DNA from: Piscirickettsiaceae bacterium
GTDB taxonomy: Bacteria; Pseudomonadota; Gammaproteobacteria; Nitrosococcales; Methylophagaceae
Length of the DNA: 18,058 nucleotides
Assembly (NCBI GenBank): GCA_030627065.1
Contig: DAOUSV010000013.1
Span: 1-18,058, forward strand
Direction: 5' to 3'
Below the pieces are notes generated by a model. The model did not search any database. It saw only the letters and a program-made list of their open reading frames with translations, and was not told the DNA's origin. Position numbers and translations under genes: made by a program. Positions 6,313 through 14,449 of the stretch are shown piece after piece. Position 1 is the first letter of the stretch, and each line of letters begins with the position of its first letter.

Positions 6313-7204
6313 CGATCTTCCTAACAAGCAATTAGTCGCCCGATCTTTTGGTCAGGCCGCGGCTCATTATGATGATGTTGCTATATTGCAACGGCAAACG
6401 GCAGATGAATTATTAGACCGTTTATCATTGGTGACATTACAGCCTAAAACGATACTGGATTTAGGTGCTGGCACTGGCCGGAACTTAGCTTTATTAGCGA
6501 AACGTTATCCCAAAGCACAGTTGTTTGCTTTGGATATTGCTCAAGATATGGTCAAGCAAGCTAGGAAAAACCATCATCAACAAATGGGTTTAAAGCGTTG
6601 GTTGCCCAATTCAAGACCGGTGCAGTTTTTAACCGGTGATGCTGAAAAGTTACCCTTGGCTGATAATAGTATTGATCTGATTTATGCTAATTTATCCCTG
6701 CAATGGTGTGATCCTCGAACAAGTTTTGCTGAGATTCAACGCGTATTACGCCCTGATGGTTTGTTGATGTTTACTACTTTAGGCCCTGATACCTTGTGTG
6801 AATTGCGTCAATCTTGGGCTGAGGTTGATGATTATCCACATGTTAATTTATTCTATGATATGCATGATGTCGGTGAGGCGATGATGGCTGCAAATTTAGC
6901 AGAGCCAGTGCTGGATACCGACCGATATACATTAATCTATGACACTGCAATGGGCTTGATGAAAGACTTGAAAATATTAGGTGCGCGTAATGTTAATACT
7001 ACTCGTCGCCGTGGTTTAACGGGTAAACTGGCGATGAATAATGTGGCCAAAGCCTATGAACAGTTTCGTCAAGATGGTGTGTTACCAGCTACGTATGAAG
7101 TGGTGTTTGGCCATGCTTGGGCGGGAAATAAGCAACAGCAACAAGTGAATAATGATGGCAGTATTGCTATCCCTATTAATCAAATTAAACGACGACGATC
7201 ATGA
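6305..7204 (+). CDS. bioC: Malonyl-ACP O-methyltransferase BioC
   Basis: BioC methylates malonyl-ACP with SAM so that it can enter fatty acid elongation as a pimelate precursor. The SAM-binding motif I is ILDLGAGTGRNLALL (50-64), the acidic partner is D78 (LFALDIAQDM), and YANLSLQWCDP (127-137) and VLRPDGLLMFTTLGPDT (147-163) are BioC signatures. I start at the ATG at 6305, giving 299 residues beginning MNNDLPNKQLVARSFGQAAAHYD, which fits the family; an upstream in-frame ATG at 6248 would lie deep inside bioH and add an unrelated leader. It is longer than E. coli BioC (251), with extra sequence near 88-105 and at the C-terminus. It overlaps bioD by 4 bases (ATGA). Confidence 0.95.
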   Translation: MNNDLPNKQLVARSFGQAAAHYDDVAILQRQTADELLDRLSLVTLQPKTILDLGAGTGRNLALLAKRYPKAQLFALDIAQDMVKQARKNHHQQMGLKRWLPNSRPVQFLTGDAEKLPLADNSIDLIYANLSLQWCDPRTSFAEIQRVLRPDGLLMFTTLGPDTLCELRQSWAEVDDYPHVNLFYDMHDVGEAMMAANLAEPVLDTDRYTLIYDTAMGLMKDLKILGARNVNTTRRRGLTGKLAMNNVAKAYEQFRQDGVLPATYEVVFGHAWAGNKQQQQVNNDGSIAIPINQIKRRRS

Positions 7205-7869
7205 GTAGTTTATTTGTTACAGGAACGGATACCGAAGTCGGTAAAACACGGATCAGTGTGGCTTTGATTGAACTCCTGCAACAACAAGGACAAAATGTTG
7301 CCTGCATGAAACCGGTGGCAAGTGGGTGTGAGCAAACTACACATGGTTTGCGTAATGATGATGCAGTTACCTTGATTGCTCAGGCTGATGTCCAGATAGG
7401 TTACAAAACAGTGAACCCTTATGCCTTTGAGCCTGCGATTGCCCCGCACATTGCGGCACAGCAAGTAGGGATAAGTATTGATTTAAATCATATCAAAGAC
7501 CTGTTCCAACAAATTTCATTGCAGGCTGATAGTGTGATAGTTGAAGGTGCGGGCGGTTGGTTAGTGCCATTAAATGACAAGCAAACTATGGCGGATCTTG
7601 CGATTGAACTTAGCTTGCCTATTGTTTTGGTGGTTGATGTTCGATTGGGCTGTATTAATCATGCCTTATTGACTGTATCGGCTATTGAACAATCTGGTTT
7701 GGTTCTAAAGGGTTGGGTGGCAAATAAGCGAATAAAAAATAACCAAGCAGAACACATTATCAACACCTTGCAACACGTTATTGCTGCACCGTGTATTGGG
7801 ATTGTGCCTGTATTAGAGAGACAGCAATCAGCTGTAGAGTTTCTAAAAATAGAGATGTTGGTAAAGTAA
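7201..7869 (+). CDS. bioD: Dethiobiotin synthetase BioD
   Basis: BioD closes the ureido ring of dethiobiotin from DAPA, CO2 and ATP. The P-loop is GTDTEVGKT (8-16). K37 (CMKPVASG) and E115 (VIVEGAGGWLVPL) match known active-site positions, and RNDD at 51-54 supplies magnesium-binding acid residues. Length of 222 residues is normal. The ATG overlaps the bioC stop (ATGA), and no separate ribosome site is obvious, so translation is likely coupled. It is the last biotin gene; bioA, whose product makes DAPA, is missing from the cluster. No clear terminator follows before the adaptor gene. Confidence 0.97.
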   Translation: MSSLFVTGTDTEVGKTRISVALIELLQQQGQNVACMKPVASGCEQTTHGLRNDDAVTLIAQADVQIGYKTVNPYAFEPAIAPHIAAQQVGISIDLNHIKDLFQQISLQADSVIVEGAGGWLVPLNDKQTMADLAIELSLPIVLVVDVRLGCINHALLTVSAIEQSGLVLKGWVANKRIKNNQAEHIINTLQHVIAAPCIGIVPVLERQQSAVEFLKIEMLVK

Positions 7870-7936
7870 AAATATTTGAGATTGTAGCTATTTATATAAG
7901 CACTTGCTAATATTGTTAATTATGAAAAGGTTTACT

Positions 7937-9031
7937 ATGAATAAAAAACAATTTATACCGATGCTAACTTTATTTTTATTGTTAGCAATAACAGGGAAAG
8001 TTATTGCTGATACAGAAATAGACACAGTGGCTGTGGAAGATAAGATATATCCTAAAGTTGAGGTGTTTGATGCTGTGATTGAGGCTGTTAATCATTCAAC
8101 AGTGTCGGCACAAATTACTGCTGAAGTGATTGAGTTGAATTTTGATGTTAATGATATCGTACCGAAAGGTGCGGTTATTATGAAATTACGCGATGATGAA
8201 TTTCAGGCGCGAGTGGCACAAATTCAAGCTAACCTTAGCGCAGATCTAGCCAGTAAACGTGAAGCAATTGCCCGCCATAAAGAAGTGGCTTTAGAAGCTA
8301 GACGGATAAATAATTTATTCAAACGTAAATTACTGGCTCAAGCAGCCGTGGATAAATCAAATGCTAATTTAACTGCCGCTAATGCACGAGTGGAAAGTGT
8401 CCATGCATTATTAGAGTCACGTTTAGCACGGTTAGATGAAGCTAAAGTTCAGCTTTCTTATACGCAAATAATCGCGCCATACAGTGGCGTGGTCACTGAG
8501 CGGTTTGTTGAATTAGGTGAGATGGTTAGTCCAGGCCAGCATGTGATGACGGGGATTTCTTTGCAACAATTACGGGCAGTAGTGAGTGTACCGCAGTATT
8601 CAATTAATGATATTCGTTCTGCCGCTTTGCCGATAATCTTAGTCAATGATAATCAAATTCAATCTGAAAAAATAACGATTAACCCTCATGCGGATGTAAA
8701 AACGCATCGTTTTCAAGTTCGTGTTTATTTCACTGATAATCGTGAGAAAGTATCTGTTTATCCAGGTATGTTGACTAAAGTTAAATTTGCGGTAGGTGAT
8801 GAGAAAATAAGAGTGATTCCACAAACGGCAATTGTACAACGAAGTGAAGTTTCTGCTGTTTACATTATTACGGATGATGCCATTTTATTCAGACAAATAC
8901 GTTTGGGTAGAGTCTTGGACGATGGACAACGTGAAGTATTGGCAGGCTTAGGTATTGGAGAACATATTGCCACTTCTCCTATGGAGGCCCTTAGAGTATT
9001 ACGACAAAACTCCTCTAGGTCTCAACTATGA
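7937..9031 (+). CDS. RND efflux periplasmic adaptor (membrane fusion protein)
   Basis: This protein should bridge the RND pump that follows to an outer-membrane channel. Residues 1-24 form a signal peptide with a lysine-rich start, hydrophobic core and probable cleavage after KVIA. A lipoyl half-motif (47-85), an alpha-helical hairpin (about 88-172) and the second lipoyl half YTQIIAPYSGVVTERFVELG (175-194) follow, then beta-barrel and membrane-proximal parts. No lipobox cysteine is seen. I chose the ATG at 7937 (364 residues) because AAAAGG lies 6 bases upstream and it yields a clean signal peptide; a TTG at 7904 or an ATG at 7922 would extend it. It overlaps the pump gene by 4 bases. Substrate unknown. 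Confidence 0.9.
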   Translation: MNKKQFIPMLTLFLLLAITGKVIADTEIDTVAVEDKIYPKVEVFDAVIEAVNHSTVSAQITAEVIELNFDVNDIVPKGAVIMKLRDDEFQARVAQIQANLSADLASKREAIARHKEVALEARRINNLFKRKLLAQAAVDKSNANLTAANARVESVHALLESRLARLDEAKVQLSYTQIIAPYSGVVTERFVELGEMVSPGQHVMTGISLQQLRAVVSVPQYSINDIRSAALPIILVNDNQIQSEKITINPHADVKTHRFQVRVYFTDNREKVSVYPGMLTKVKFAVGDEKIRVIPQTAIVQRSEVSAVYIITDDAILFRQIRLGRVLDDGQREVLAGLGIGEHIATSPMEALRVLRQNSSRSQL

Positions 9032-12000
9032 GTAACACTCAATTAGGGCTGTCGGGTCGAATTGCTAAACAATTTCAAGAAACTGAAATTACGCCATTAT
9101 TAGCCGTGATCGGATTGCTACTTGGTTTGTTTGCTATTTTCGTTACGCCGCGTGAAGAAGAGCCTCAAATTGATGTCACCTTTGCCAATATATTTATTGC
9201 CTATCCAGGCGCTTCAGCAGTGGAAGTCGAACGGCTAATTTCTACGCCTGCAGAACAGGTTATCTCTGAAATATCAGGCATTGACCATGTGTATTCAGTA
9301 TCAAAACCAGGCATGTCGATATTAACGGCACAGTTTAAAGTGGGTGAAAAAGAAACTGAAGCCATTGTTCGTTTATATAATAAGATTTATTCAAATAGTG
9401 ATTGGTTGCCGGTGCAGTTAGGTGTTTCTCAACCTATTATTAAGCCTAAGGGCATTAATGATGTGCCAATTGTTAGTTTAACGTTATGGAGTGCCGATCC
9501 TCATCACGGTGCTCATGAACTACAAAAAGTAGCACATGCCGTTGAGGCTGAGTTAAAGCGAGTGCCGGGAACGCGTGATATTTATACTATTGGCGGACAT
9601 GATAATGTTATTAGCATTCAGCTTGATCCCCAAAAACTAGCAGGTTATGACATTGATCTAAATGAACTAAAACAGGCATTACTCGCTGCTAATCAGTCAG
9701 CTGAAGCTGGATTTTTGATTCAACACGATCAAACAACGTCAGTACAAGCGGGTGTTTTTTTAACAACCATTGAAGAAATCTCATCATTGGTAATTGGTGT
9801 TAAAAATAACACTGCTATTTACTTGCAAGATGTGGCGACTATTTTATCGGGTACAGATAAAGCAGCACGTTATGCCTGGATAGGAACCGGCCCAGCGGCG
9901 AGTCAGAAAGGTATTGAGCTACAAGGTGAGTTTCCTGCTGTGACATTGGCTATCGCTAAAAAGCCGGGGATGAATGCGGTTGATATTGCAGACGCAGTGA
10001 TTGCCCGAGTGGATGATCTAAAAGGTGTTTTTATCCCCGATGGTATTGAAGTAACAGTAACACGTAATTATGGTCAAACAGCCGATGATAAAGCCACAAC
10101 CTTAATTAATAAGCTTGTTTTTGTCACTATTGCCGTAGTGTTACTCGTATTGTTAGCGCTCGGATGGCGTGAGGCAATTATTGTTGGTGTTGCTGTTGTT
10201 ATCACGTTAATGTTGATGTTATTTGCATCATGGGCATGGGGATTTACCCTTAATCGAGTGTCATTATTTGCCTTGATATTTTCGATTGGAATCTTGGTTG
10301 ATGATGCGATTGTGGTGGTGGAAAATATACATCGCCATGCTCAAAAAGGCGAAAAATCACTACGAGAAATTATCCCTATAGCTGTTAATGAAGTAGGTGG
10401 GCCGACTATTTTGGCAACCTTTGCTGTTATTGCCGCCTTATTACCGATGGCATTTGTAAGTGGTTTAATGGGGCCGTATATGAGTCCGATCCCGATTAAT
10501 GCCAGTATTGGCATGTTATTGTCATTATTAGTGGCTTATATATTAACGCCATGGATGGTGTTGAAAATGATGTCTAATCAACGTCAAGAGCATGCTCAAA
10601 TACAGAATAATCAACAAAATACAGCCTTATATGCTTTTTTTTACCGGACAATAGGACTTTTTGTTTTACAAAAAAATAGTCGTATTTGGCGTTGGATGTT
10701 ATTACTTCTGATGGTGTTATTAATTGTGGCATCAGTGAGTTTAGTTGGCACTAAAGCCGTTGTACTGAAGATGTTACCTTTTGATAATAAGTCAGAATTT
10801 CAAGTTATTATTGATATGCCAGAAGGTACAAGCCTTGAGAGAACGGCAGGCGTAGTGCGTGAATTAGGTGCTTATTTAGCCACTGTTCCTGAGGTGACGG
10901 ATTATCAGGCTTATGTTGGCACAGCATCACCAATCAATTTTAACGGTTTAGTTCGACAGTATTATCTGCGTGAAGGCTCAGAAGTGGCTGATATTCAAGT
11001 GAATCTGTTGGATAAAAAATTACGAGATCGACAAAGTCATGATATTGCTAGTGCTACACGTGAATCTTTGCAAGCTATTGCCAAGCGATGGAATGCCAAT
11101 ATCAAAATTGTTGAGGTACCACCAGGCCCACCGGTGCAATCGCCGATTGTGGCTGAAGTGTATGGCTTAGATTATGTAAGTCAGCAAGCAGGGGCGAAAG
11201 AGGTACGAGCCGTATTTGAGTATGCTGATGATGTGGTTGATATTGATGATAGTGTTGAATTAGCTGCACCACGTAAGGTAGTGAAAATTGATCGTGAAAA
11301 GGCTGCATTATTAGGATTGTCACAGGCACAGATTGTATCTGCAATACGTATGGTATTAGCAGGTGAAGATGTGGGTTATTTACATACATCGGTGGTTAAA
11401 TATGCTGTGCCGCTACGACTTGAATTTCCTATTAGCGAACAACGCGATTTATCGGCAGTTTTGAAAATTCAGCTTCGTAACCAACAAGGCAGTATGATTA
11501 CATTGGGTGATGTTGTGGAGGTTATTGATGCTCAACGAGAACAGACTATTTATCATAAAGATCTATTGCCAGTAACGTATGTGACAGCTGATATGGCAGG
11601 TGATTTAGATAGCCCATTATATGGCATGTTTGATATTTCTAATAGATTACAAAGTACAGATATTGATCAGTTCTTTGTTAATACGCCGATTTTACCTGTC
11701 AATGACAGCATAAAATGGGATGGTGAGTGGCAAGTGACCTATGAGACATTTCGAGATATGGGCTTGGCGTATATCGTAGGAATTATCTTGATTTATTTAT
11801 TAGTTGTTGCTCAATTTAAGTCCTATTTAATACCGCTAGTCATTATGGCTCCAATACCGCTGACGATTATTGGTGTGATGCCAGGGCATGCCCTATTAAA
11901 TGCTCAATTTACGGCAACATCAATGATTGGCATGATTGCAATGGCAGGGATCATTGTGCGGGATTCTATTTTATTAGTTGATTTTGCCAATCAAGCATTG

Positions 12001-12228
12001 GCAGAAGGTATGAAACTAGAAGAGGCCGTTATTCGCGCCGCTGCAGTGCGTGCAAAACCAATCATATTAACGGCGGTTGCGGCGATGATAGGTGCGTTAT
12101 TTATATTAGATGATCCCATCTTTAATGGCTTGGCAGTGGCCTTGTTATTTGGAATCTTAGTATCAACCGTACTGACTTTATTAGTTATTCCGGTTATGTT
12201 TTATGCTTTTAGGTATAGCAAAGTATAA
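9028..12228 (+). CDS. RND-family efflux pump, inner-membrane subunit (AcrB-like)
   Basis: A 1066-residue proton-driven exporter of the hydrophobe/amphiphile type. TM1 spans about 22-40, followed by the periplasmic start PREEEPQIDVTFANIFIAYPG. A large periplasmic loop, the TM2-6 bundle, a second loop and the TM8-12 bundle follow. The TM4 proton-relay aspartates are D425-D426 in LVDDAIVVVEN. In TM10, where AcrB has its relay lysine (AKNAILIVEF), this protein has R978-D979 (IVRDSILLVDF), as in a large AcrB-like subgroup. It is not of the CusA metal type. AGGT at 9017-9020 can serve as ribosome site. No outer-membrane factor gene lies nearby, so a TolC-like partner elsewhere is inferred. Substrate is unknown. 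Confidence 0.92.
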   Translation: MSNTQLGLSGRIAKQFQETEITPLLAVIGLLLGLFAIFVTPREEEPQIDVTFANIFIAYPGASAVEVERLISTPAEQVISEISGIDHVYSVSKPGMSILTAQFKVGEKETEAIVRLYNKIYSNSDWLPVQLGVSQPIIKPKGINDVPIVSLTLWSADPHHGAHELQKVAHAVEAELKRVPGTRDIYTIGGHDNVISIQLDPQKLAGYDIDLNELKQALLAANQSAEAGFLIQHDQTTSVQAGVFLTTIEEISSLVIGVKNNTAIYLQDVATILSGTDKAARYAWIGTGPAASQKGIELQGEFPAVTLAIAKKPGMNAVDIADAVIARVDDLKGVFIPDGIEVTVTRNYGQTADDKATTLINKLVFVTIAVVLLVLLALGWREAIIVGVAVVITLMLMLFASWAWGFTLNRVSLFALIFSIGILVDDAIVVVENIHRHAQKGEKSLREIIPIAVNEVGGPTILATFAVIAALLPMAFVSGLMGPYMSPIPINASIGMLLSLLVAYILTPWMVLKMMSNQRQEHAQIQNNQQNTALYAFFYRTIGLFVLQKNSRIWRWMLLLLMVLLIVASVSLVGTKAVVLKMLPFDNKSEFQVIIDMPEGTSLERTAGVVRELGAYLATVPEVTDYQAYVGTASPINFNGLVRQYYLREGSEVADIQVNLLDKKLRDRQSHDIASATRESLQAIAKRWNANIKIVEVPPGPPVQSPIVAEVYGLDYVSQQAGAKEVRAVFEYADDVVDIDDSVELAAPRKVVKIDREKAALLGLSQAQIVSAIRMVLAGEDVGYLHTSVVKYAVPLRLEFPISEQRDLSAVLKIQLRNQQGSMITLGDVVEVIDAQREQTIYHKDLLPVTYVTADMAGDLDSPLYGMFDISNRLQSTDIDQFFVNTPILPVNDSIKWDGEWQVTYETFRDMGLAYIVGIILIYLLVVAQFKSYLIPLVIMAPIPLTIIGVMPGHALLNAQFTATSMIGMIAMAGIIVRDSILLVDFANQALAEGMKLEEAVIRAAAVRAKPIILTAVAAMIGALFILDDPIFNGLAVALLFGILVSTVLTLLVIPVMFYAFRYSKV

Positions 12229-12231
12229 GTA

Positions 12232-12831
12232 CTACTTATCATTGGCGCTACGTAAAATTTCAGCCTGACGAGAAAGTGTATGTTTAATTAATGCATTACG
12301 ATCGCATTCACTCATATGACTAAATATAAGCCGTAAATAATAGGGTGTTTCTTTCGGAGCATCATAAGGTTTTTCGCAGGCGATTACATTGGCAATAGCG
12401 TGAATAATTGTAGCGGATGAACGAAGTTCAATACGTATTTCCACAGCACTCTTAGCAGCATGATTATCAACAGATAAAAATGAAATCCCACCACCGCTTA
12501 AGCTAACGCTAGTGAGTATCTTATTTTCAGATGCATTTTGTTGCCGCTGAAAACCCTGGGTTAAAAGAGTAATTTTTTCATCTAATAAACGCAGAGCGCG
12601 GGCTATTTCACGATCTTGTTGGTTAATTTGATCCGTTAAATGAGAAAAAGCAGTTTGAAGTGTTTGTAATTGGCTTTTTTCTTTATTTTCTTCATTGTCT
12701 GAATAATCTTTGATCGATACACTTAGACTTTTGATATCACTATTGTCAAGTGGTGTTAATTCAATAAAAACCATATCGTTGATTCGGAAAAATTCCCGTT
12801 GGTCACTATTAAATTCAGACATGTTTTCCAT
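12232..12831 (-). CDS. PilZ-domain-like protein with internal coiled coil
   Basis: This 199-residue cytosolic protein resembles a PilZ receptor. QREFFRIND near the N-terminus gives an RxxxR motif (R12, R16). The second motif appears at 108-116, SVSLSGGGI, where the usual D/NxSxxG has serine at the first position. Between them, residues 50-100 are charged, heptad-like and probably coiled coil (LQTAFSHLTDQINQQDREIA), so the fold would be split. The remaining beta strands (ISFLS, AVEIRIEL, HAIANVIACE, YYLRLIFSHM) fit PilZ. The ATG at 12831 has AGGAA at 12841-12845 with 9 bases of spacing; an ATG at 12822 is also possible. It converges on the pump gene with a 3-base gap. Binding of c-di-GMP is likely but not certain. 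Confidence 0.75.
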   Translation of the reverse strand: MENMSEFNSDQREFFRINDMVFIELTPLDNSDIKSLSVSIKDYSDNEENKEKSQLQTLQTAFSHLTDQINQQDREIARALRLLDEKITLLTQGFQRQQNASENKILTSVSLSGGGISFLSVDNHAAKSAVEIRIELRSSATIIHAIANVIACEKPYDAPKETPYYLRLIFSHMSECDRNALIKHTLSRQAEILRSANDK

Positions 12832-12847
12832 GTTAATCTGTTCCTAA

Positions 12848-12861
12848 ATTAAGATCTTAAT
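12848..12861. repeat. 14-base perfect palindrome between phoH and the PilZ-like gene
   Basis: ATTAAGATCTTAAT is a perfect inverted repeat placed 16 bases upstream of the PilZ-like start and within the 48-base gap after phoH. It could be an operator half-site pair or chance in AT-rich sequence. It is too AT-rich and lacks a T-run, so it is not a convincing terminator. Confidence 0.45.
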
Positions 12862-12879
12862 GTGTCTATTATGCCAGAT

Positions 12880-14298
12880 TTATAAGTGTTCAGAGGCAAA
12901 GTCCGCTAATCGAGAGCGTTCACCACGAAGTAATGTAATATGACCACTGTGTTCCCAGTCTTTAAAGCGGTCAACAACATAGGTTAAGCCTGACGTTGTT
13001 TCACTTAGATAAGGTGTATCAATTTGAGCGATATTACCTAAACAGACGACTTTAGTACCAGGGCCTGACCGCGTAATCAATGTTTTCATCTGTTTCGATG
13101 TTAGATTTTGGGCCTCATCAATAATAAGAAAACGATTTAAGAATGTTCGGCCACGCATAAAATTAAGTGAGCGAATTTTTATCCGACTTTGCAACAGATC
13201 ATTAGTCGCTTGTTTTCCCCATTCACCGGCACTATCATCCGTTTTATTTAACACCTCTAGATTATCCATCAATGCGCCCATCCAAGGTGTCATTTTTTCT
13301 TGCTCAGTACCTGGTAAAAAGCCAATATCTTCACCGACAGGTACCGTTACACGTGTCATTATAATTTCAGCATAACGTTTATGTTCTATGGTTTGAGTGA
13401 GTGCCGCTGCAAGGGTTAATAATGTTTTACCAGTACCAGCTTGACCAAGTAAACTGACAAAATCAACATTAGGATCCATTAGCAAGTTAAGGGCAAAGTT
13501 TTGTTCACGATTACGAGCTGTTATTCCCCATACCGCATGGCTTTCTTTGCGATAATCATGAAGAAGCTCGATATTAGCTGAATGTTCTGTGCTATCTCGA
13601 ACAACGGCTTCAATTGATCCTGTATCGCCAGGAGAGTAAATAAGCTGATTAGGATACCAATCGTTAACAACATCATCTTCAATTTTGTAAAAAGTACGTC
13701 CTTCTTCTGTCCATGACTTTAAATTATTCAGATCATCCCAGAAGTCTGCTTTGAGTTCTGTCGAACCCATATAAAGTAAATCCACATCATCCAGAACTTT
13801 ATCATTGTAATAATCTTCAGCATGTATGCCTAATACAGTCGCTTTAATGCGTAAATTAATGTCTTTTGAAACTAATGTGACTGTCGCATCAGCGTTGGAT
13901 TTCTGCAAGCTAATCGCAACACCTAAAATTTCATTATCTGCTTTAGAACCAGGTAACTCTTTGGGTAACGTTTGATCAATTTGACTTGTTTGAAAAAATA
14001 AATGTCCTGTCGCTTCAGGTGTATCACCTGTCCTCGAAACACTAGGTAAGGGAATGCCATTCAGCATGGCGTTAGCATTATCAGTCTGGGAGATTAACTC
14101 ATCAAGCGTACGAGTGACTTGACGTACATTGCGTGACACTTCGGACAGACCTTTTTTACCATTATCAAGCTCTTCAAGCACCATCATCGGCAGAAATATA
14201 TCGTGTTCATTGAAACGATATAAAGCAGTGGGATCGTGCATTAAAACATTGGTATCAAGTACAAATAAACGTTTACCGGTGATTATTTTTTTACTCAT
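12880..14298 (-). CDS. PIN-PhoH fusion: RNase/ATPase of the PhoH family
   Basis: A 472-residue protein joining an N-terminal PIN ribonuclease-like domain (about 10-165) to a C-terminal PhoH ATPase (about 250-472). The PIN acidic residues are visible at D15 (VLDTNVLM), E42/E43 (VLEELDNG), D121 (KADNEIL) and D146 (SKDINLR). The ATPase has Walker A GQAGTGKT (285-292), Walker B FLIIDEAQNLT (390-400), and the conserved GNIAQIDTPYL. Related PIN-PhoH proteins (PhoH2) have been described as RNA helicase/ribonucleases; the cellular target here is unknown. The ATG at 14298 has an AGGGA-type ribosome site. It is divergent from metH and lies upstream of the PilZ-like gene, with which it may be co-transcribed. 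Confidence 0.93.
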   Translation of the reverse strand: MSKKIITGKRLFVLDTNVLMHDPTALYRFNEHDIFLPMMVLEELDNGKKGLSEVSRNVRQVTRTLDELISQTDNANAMLNGIPLPSVSRTGDTPEATGHLFFQTSQIDQTLPKELPGSKADNEILGVAISLQKSNADATVTLVSKDINLRIKATVLGIHAEDYYNDKVLDDVDLLYMGSTELKADFWDDLNNLKSWTEEGRTFYKIEDDVVNDWYPNQLIYSPGDTGSIEAVVRDSTEHSANIELLHDYRKESHAVWGITARNREQNFALNLLMDPNVDFVSLLGQAGTGKTLLTLAAALTQTIEHKRYAEIIMTRVTVPVGEDIGFLPGTEQEKMTPWMGALMDNLEVLNKTDDSAGEWGKQATNDLLQSRIKIRSLNFMRGRTFLNRFLIIDEAQNLTSKQMKTLITRSGPGTKVVCLGNIAQIDTPYLSETTSGLTYVVDRFKDWEHSGHITLLRGERSRLADFASEHL

Positions 14299-14302
14299 GA
14301 CG

Positions 14303-14313
14303 ATTCCCTATTA
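14303..14313 (+). repeat. 11-base direct repeat, copy 1 (ATTCCCTATTA)
   Basis: ATTCCCTATTA occurs here and again at 14427-14437, exactly 124 bases apart, at the two ends of the phoH-metH intergenic region. On the minus strand this copy includes the phoH ribosome-binding site (TAGGGAAT), so part of its conservation may simply be a ribosome site. Confidence 0.5.
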
Positions 14314-14396
14314 ATAAAAAGACAGAGTTTGATTATGAGCCAACTCTAACAAGGATGGAAGCTACTTTTTTAGAGCAATATTCAATAATAATGATC

Positions 14397-14405
14397 TGTT
14401 ATAAT
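14397..14405 (+). promoter_or_regulatory. Likely metH promoter (consensus extended -10)
   Basis: TGTTATAAT matches the extended -10 consensus TGnTATAAT at every defined position. The -35 region (around AATATT) is poor, as is usual when the extended -10 is strong. Transcription would start near 14412, leaving a leader of about 38 bases to the GTG start, too short for a cobalamin or SAM riboswitch. Confidence 0.6.
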
Positions 14406-14426
14406 TAGCGGTTAAACTTCATTGAC

Positions 14427-14437
14427 ATTCCCTATTA
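14427..14437 (+). repeat. 11-base direct repeat, copy 2 (ATTCCCTATTA)
   Basis: Second exact copy of ATTCCCTATTA. Here it touches the metH ribosome site AGGA (14437-14440), and TTCC (14428-14431) pairs with GGAA (14438-14441) across a 6-base loop, a weak hairpin that would include the ribosome site. Confidence 0.5.
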
Positions 14438-14449
14438 GGAAATCTGATT

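Noticed and set aside
7904..7936. Earlier starts (TTG 7904, ATG 7922) for the periplasmic adaptor
   Set aside because: The ATG at 7937 has a well-spaced AAAAGG site and gives a normal signal peptide; the earlier starts lack a comparable ribosome site.
11102..11389. 95-codon minus-strand open frame inside the pump gene
   Set aside because: Low-complexity His/Gln/Pro-rich translation antisense to a conserved RND region, typical of a shadow frame.
14299..14449. Cobalamin or SAM riboswitch upstream of metH
   Set aside because: The leader after the likely promoter is only about 38 bases and no conserved riboswitch motif is seen.
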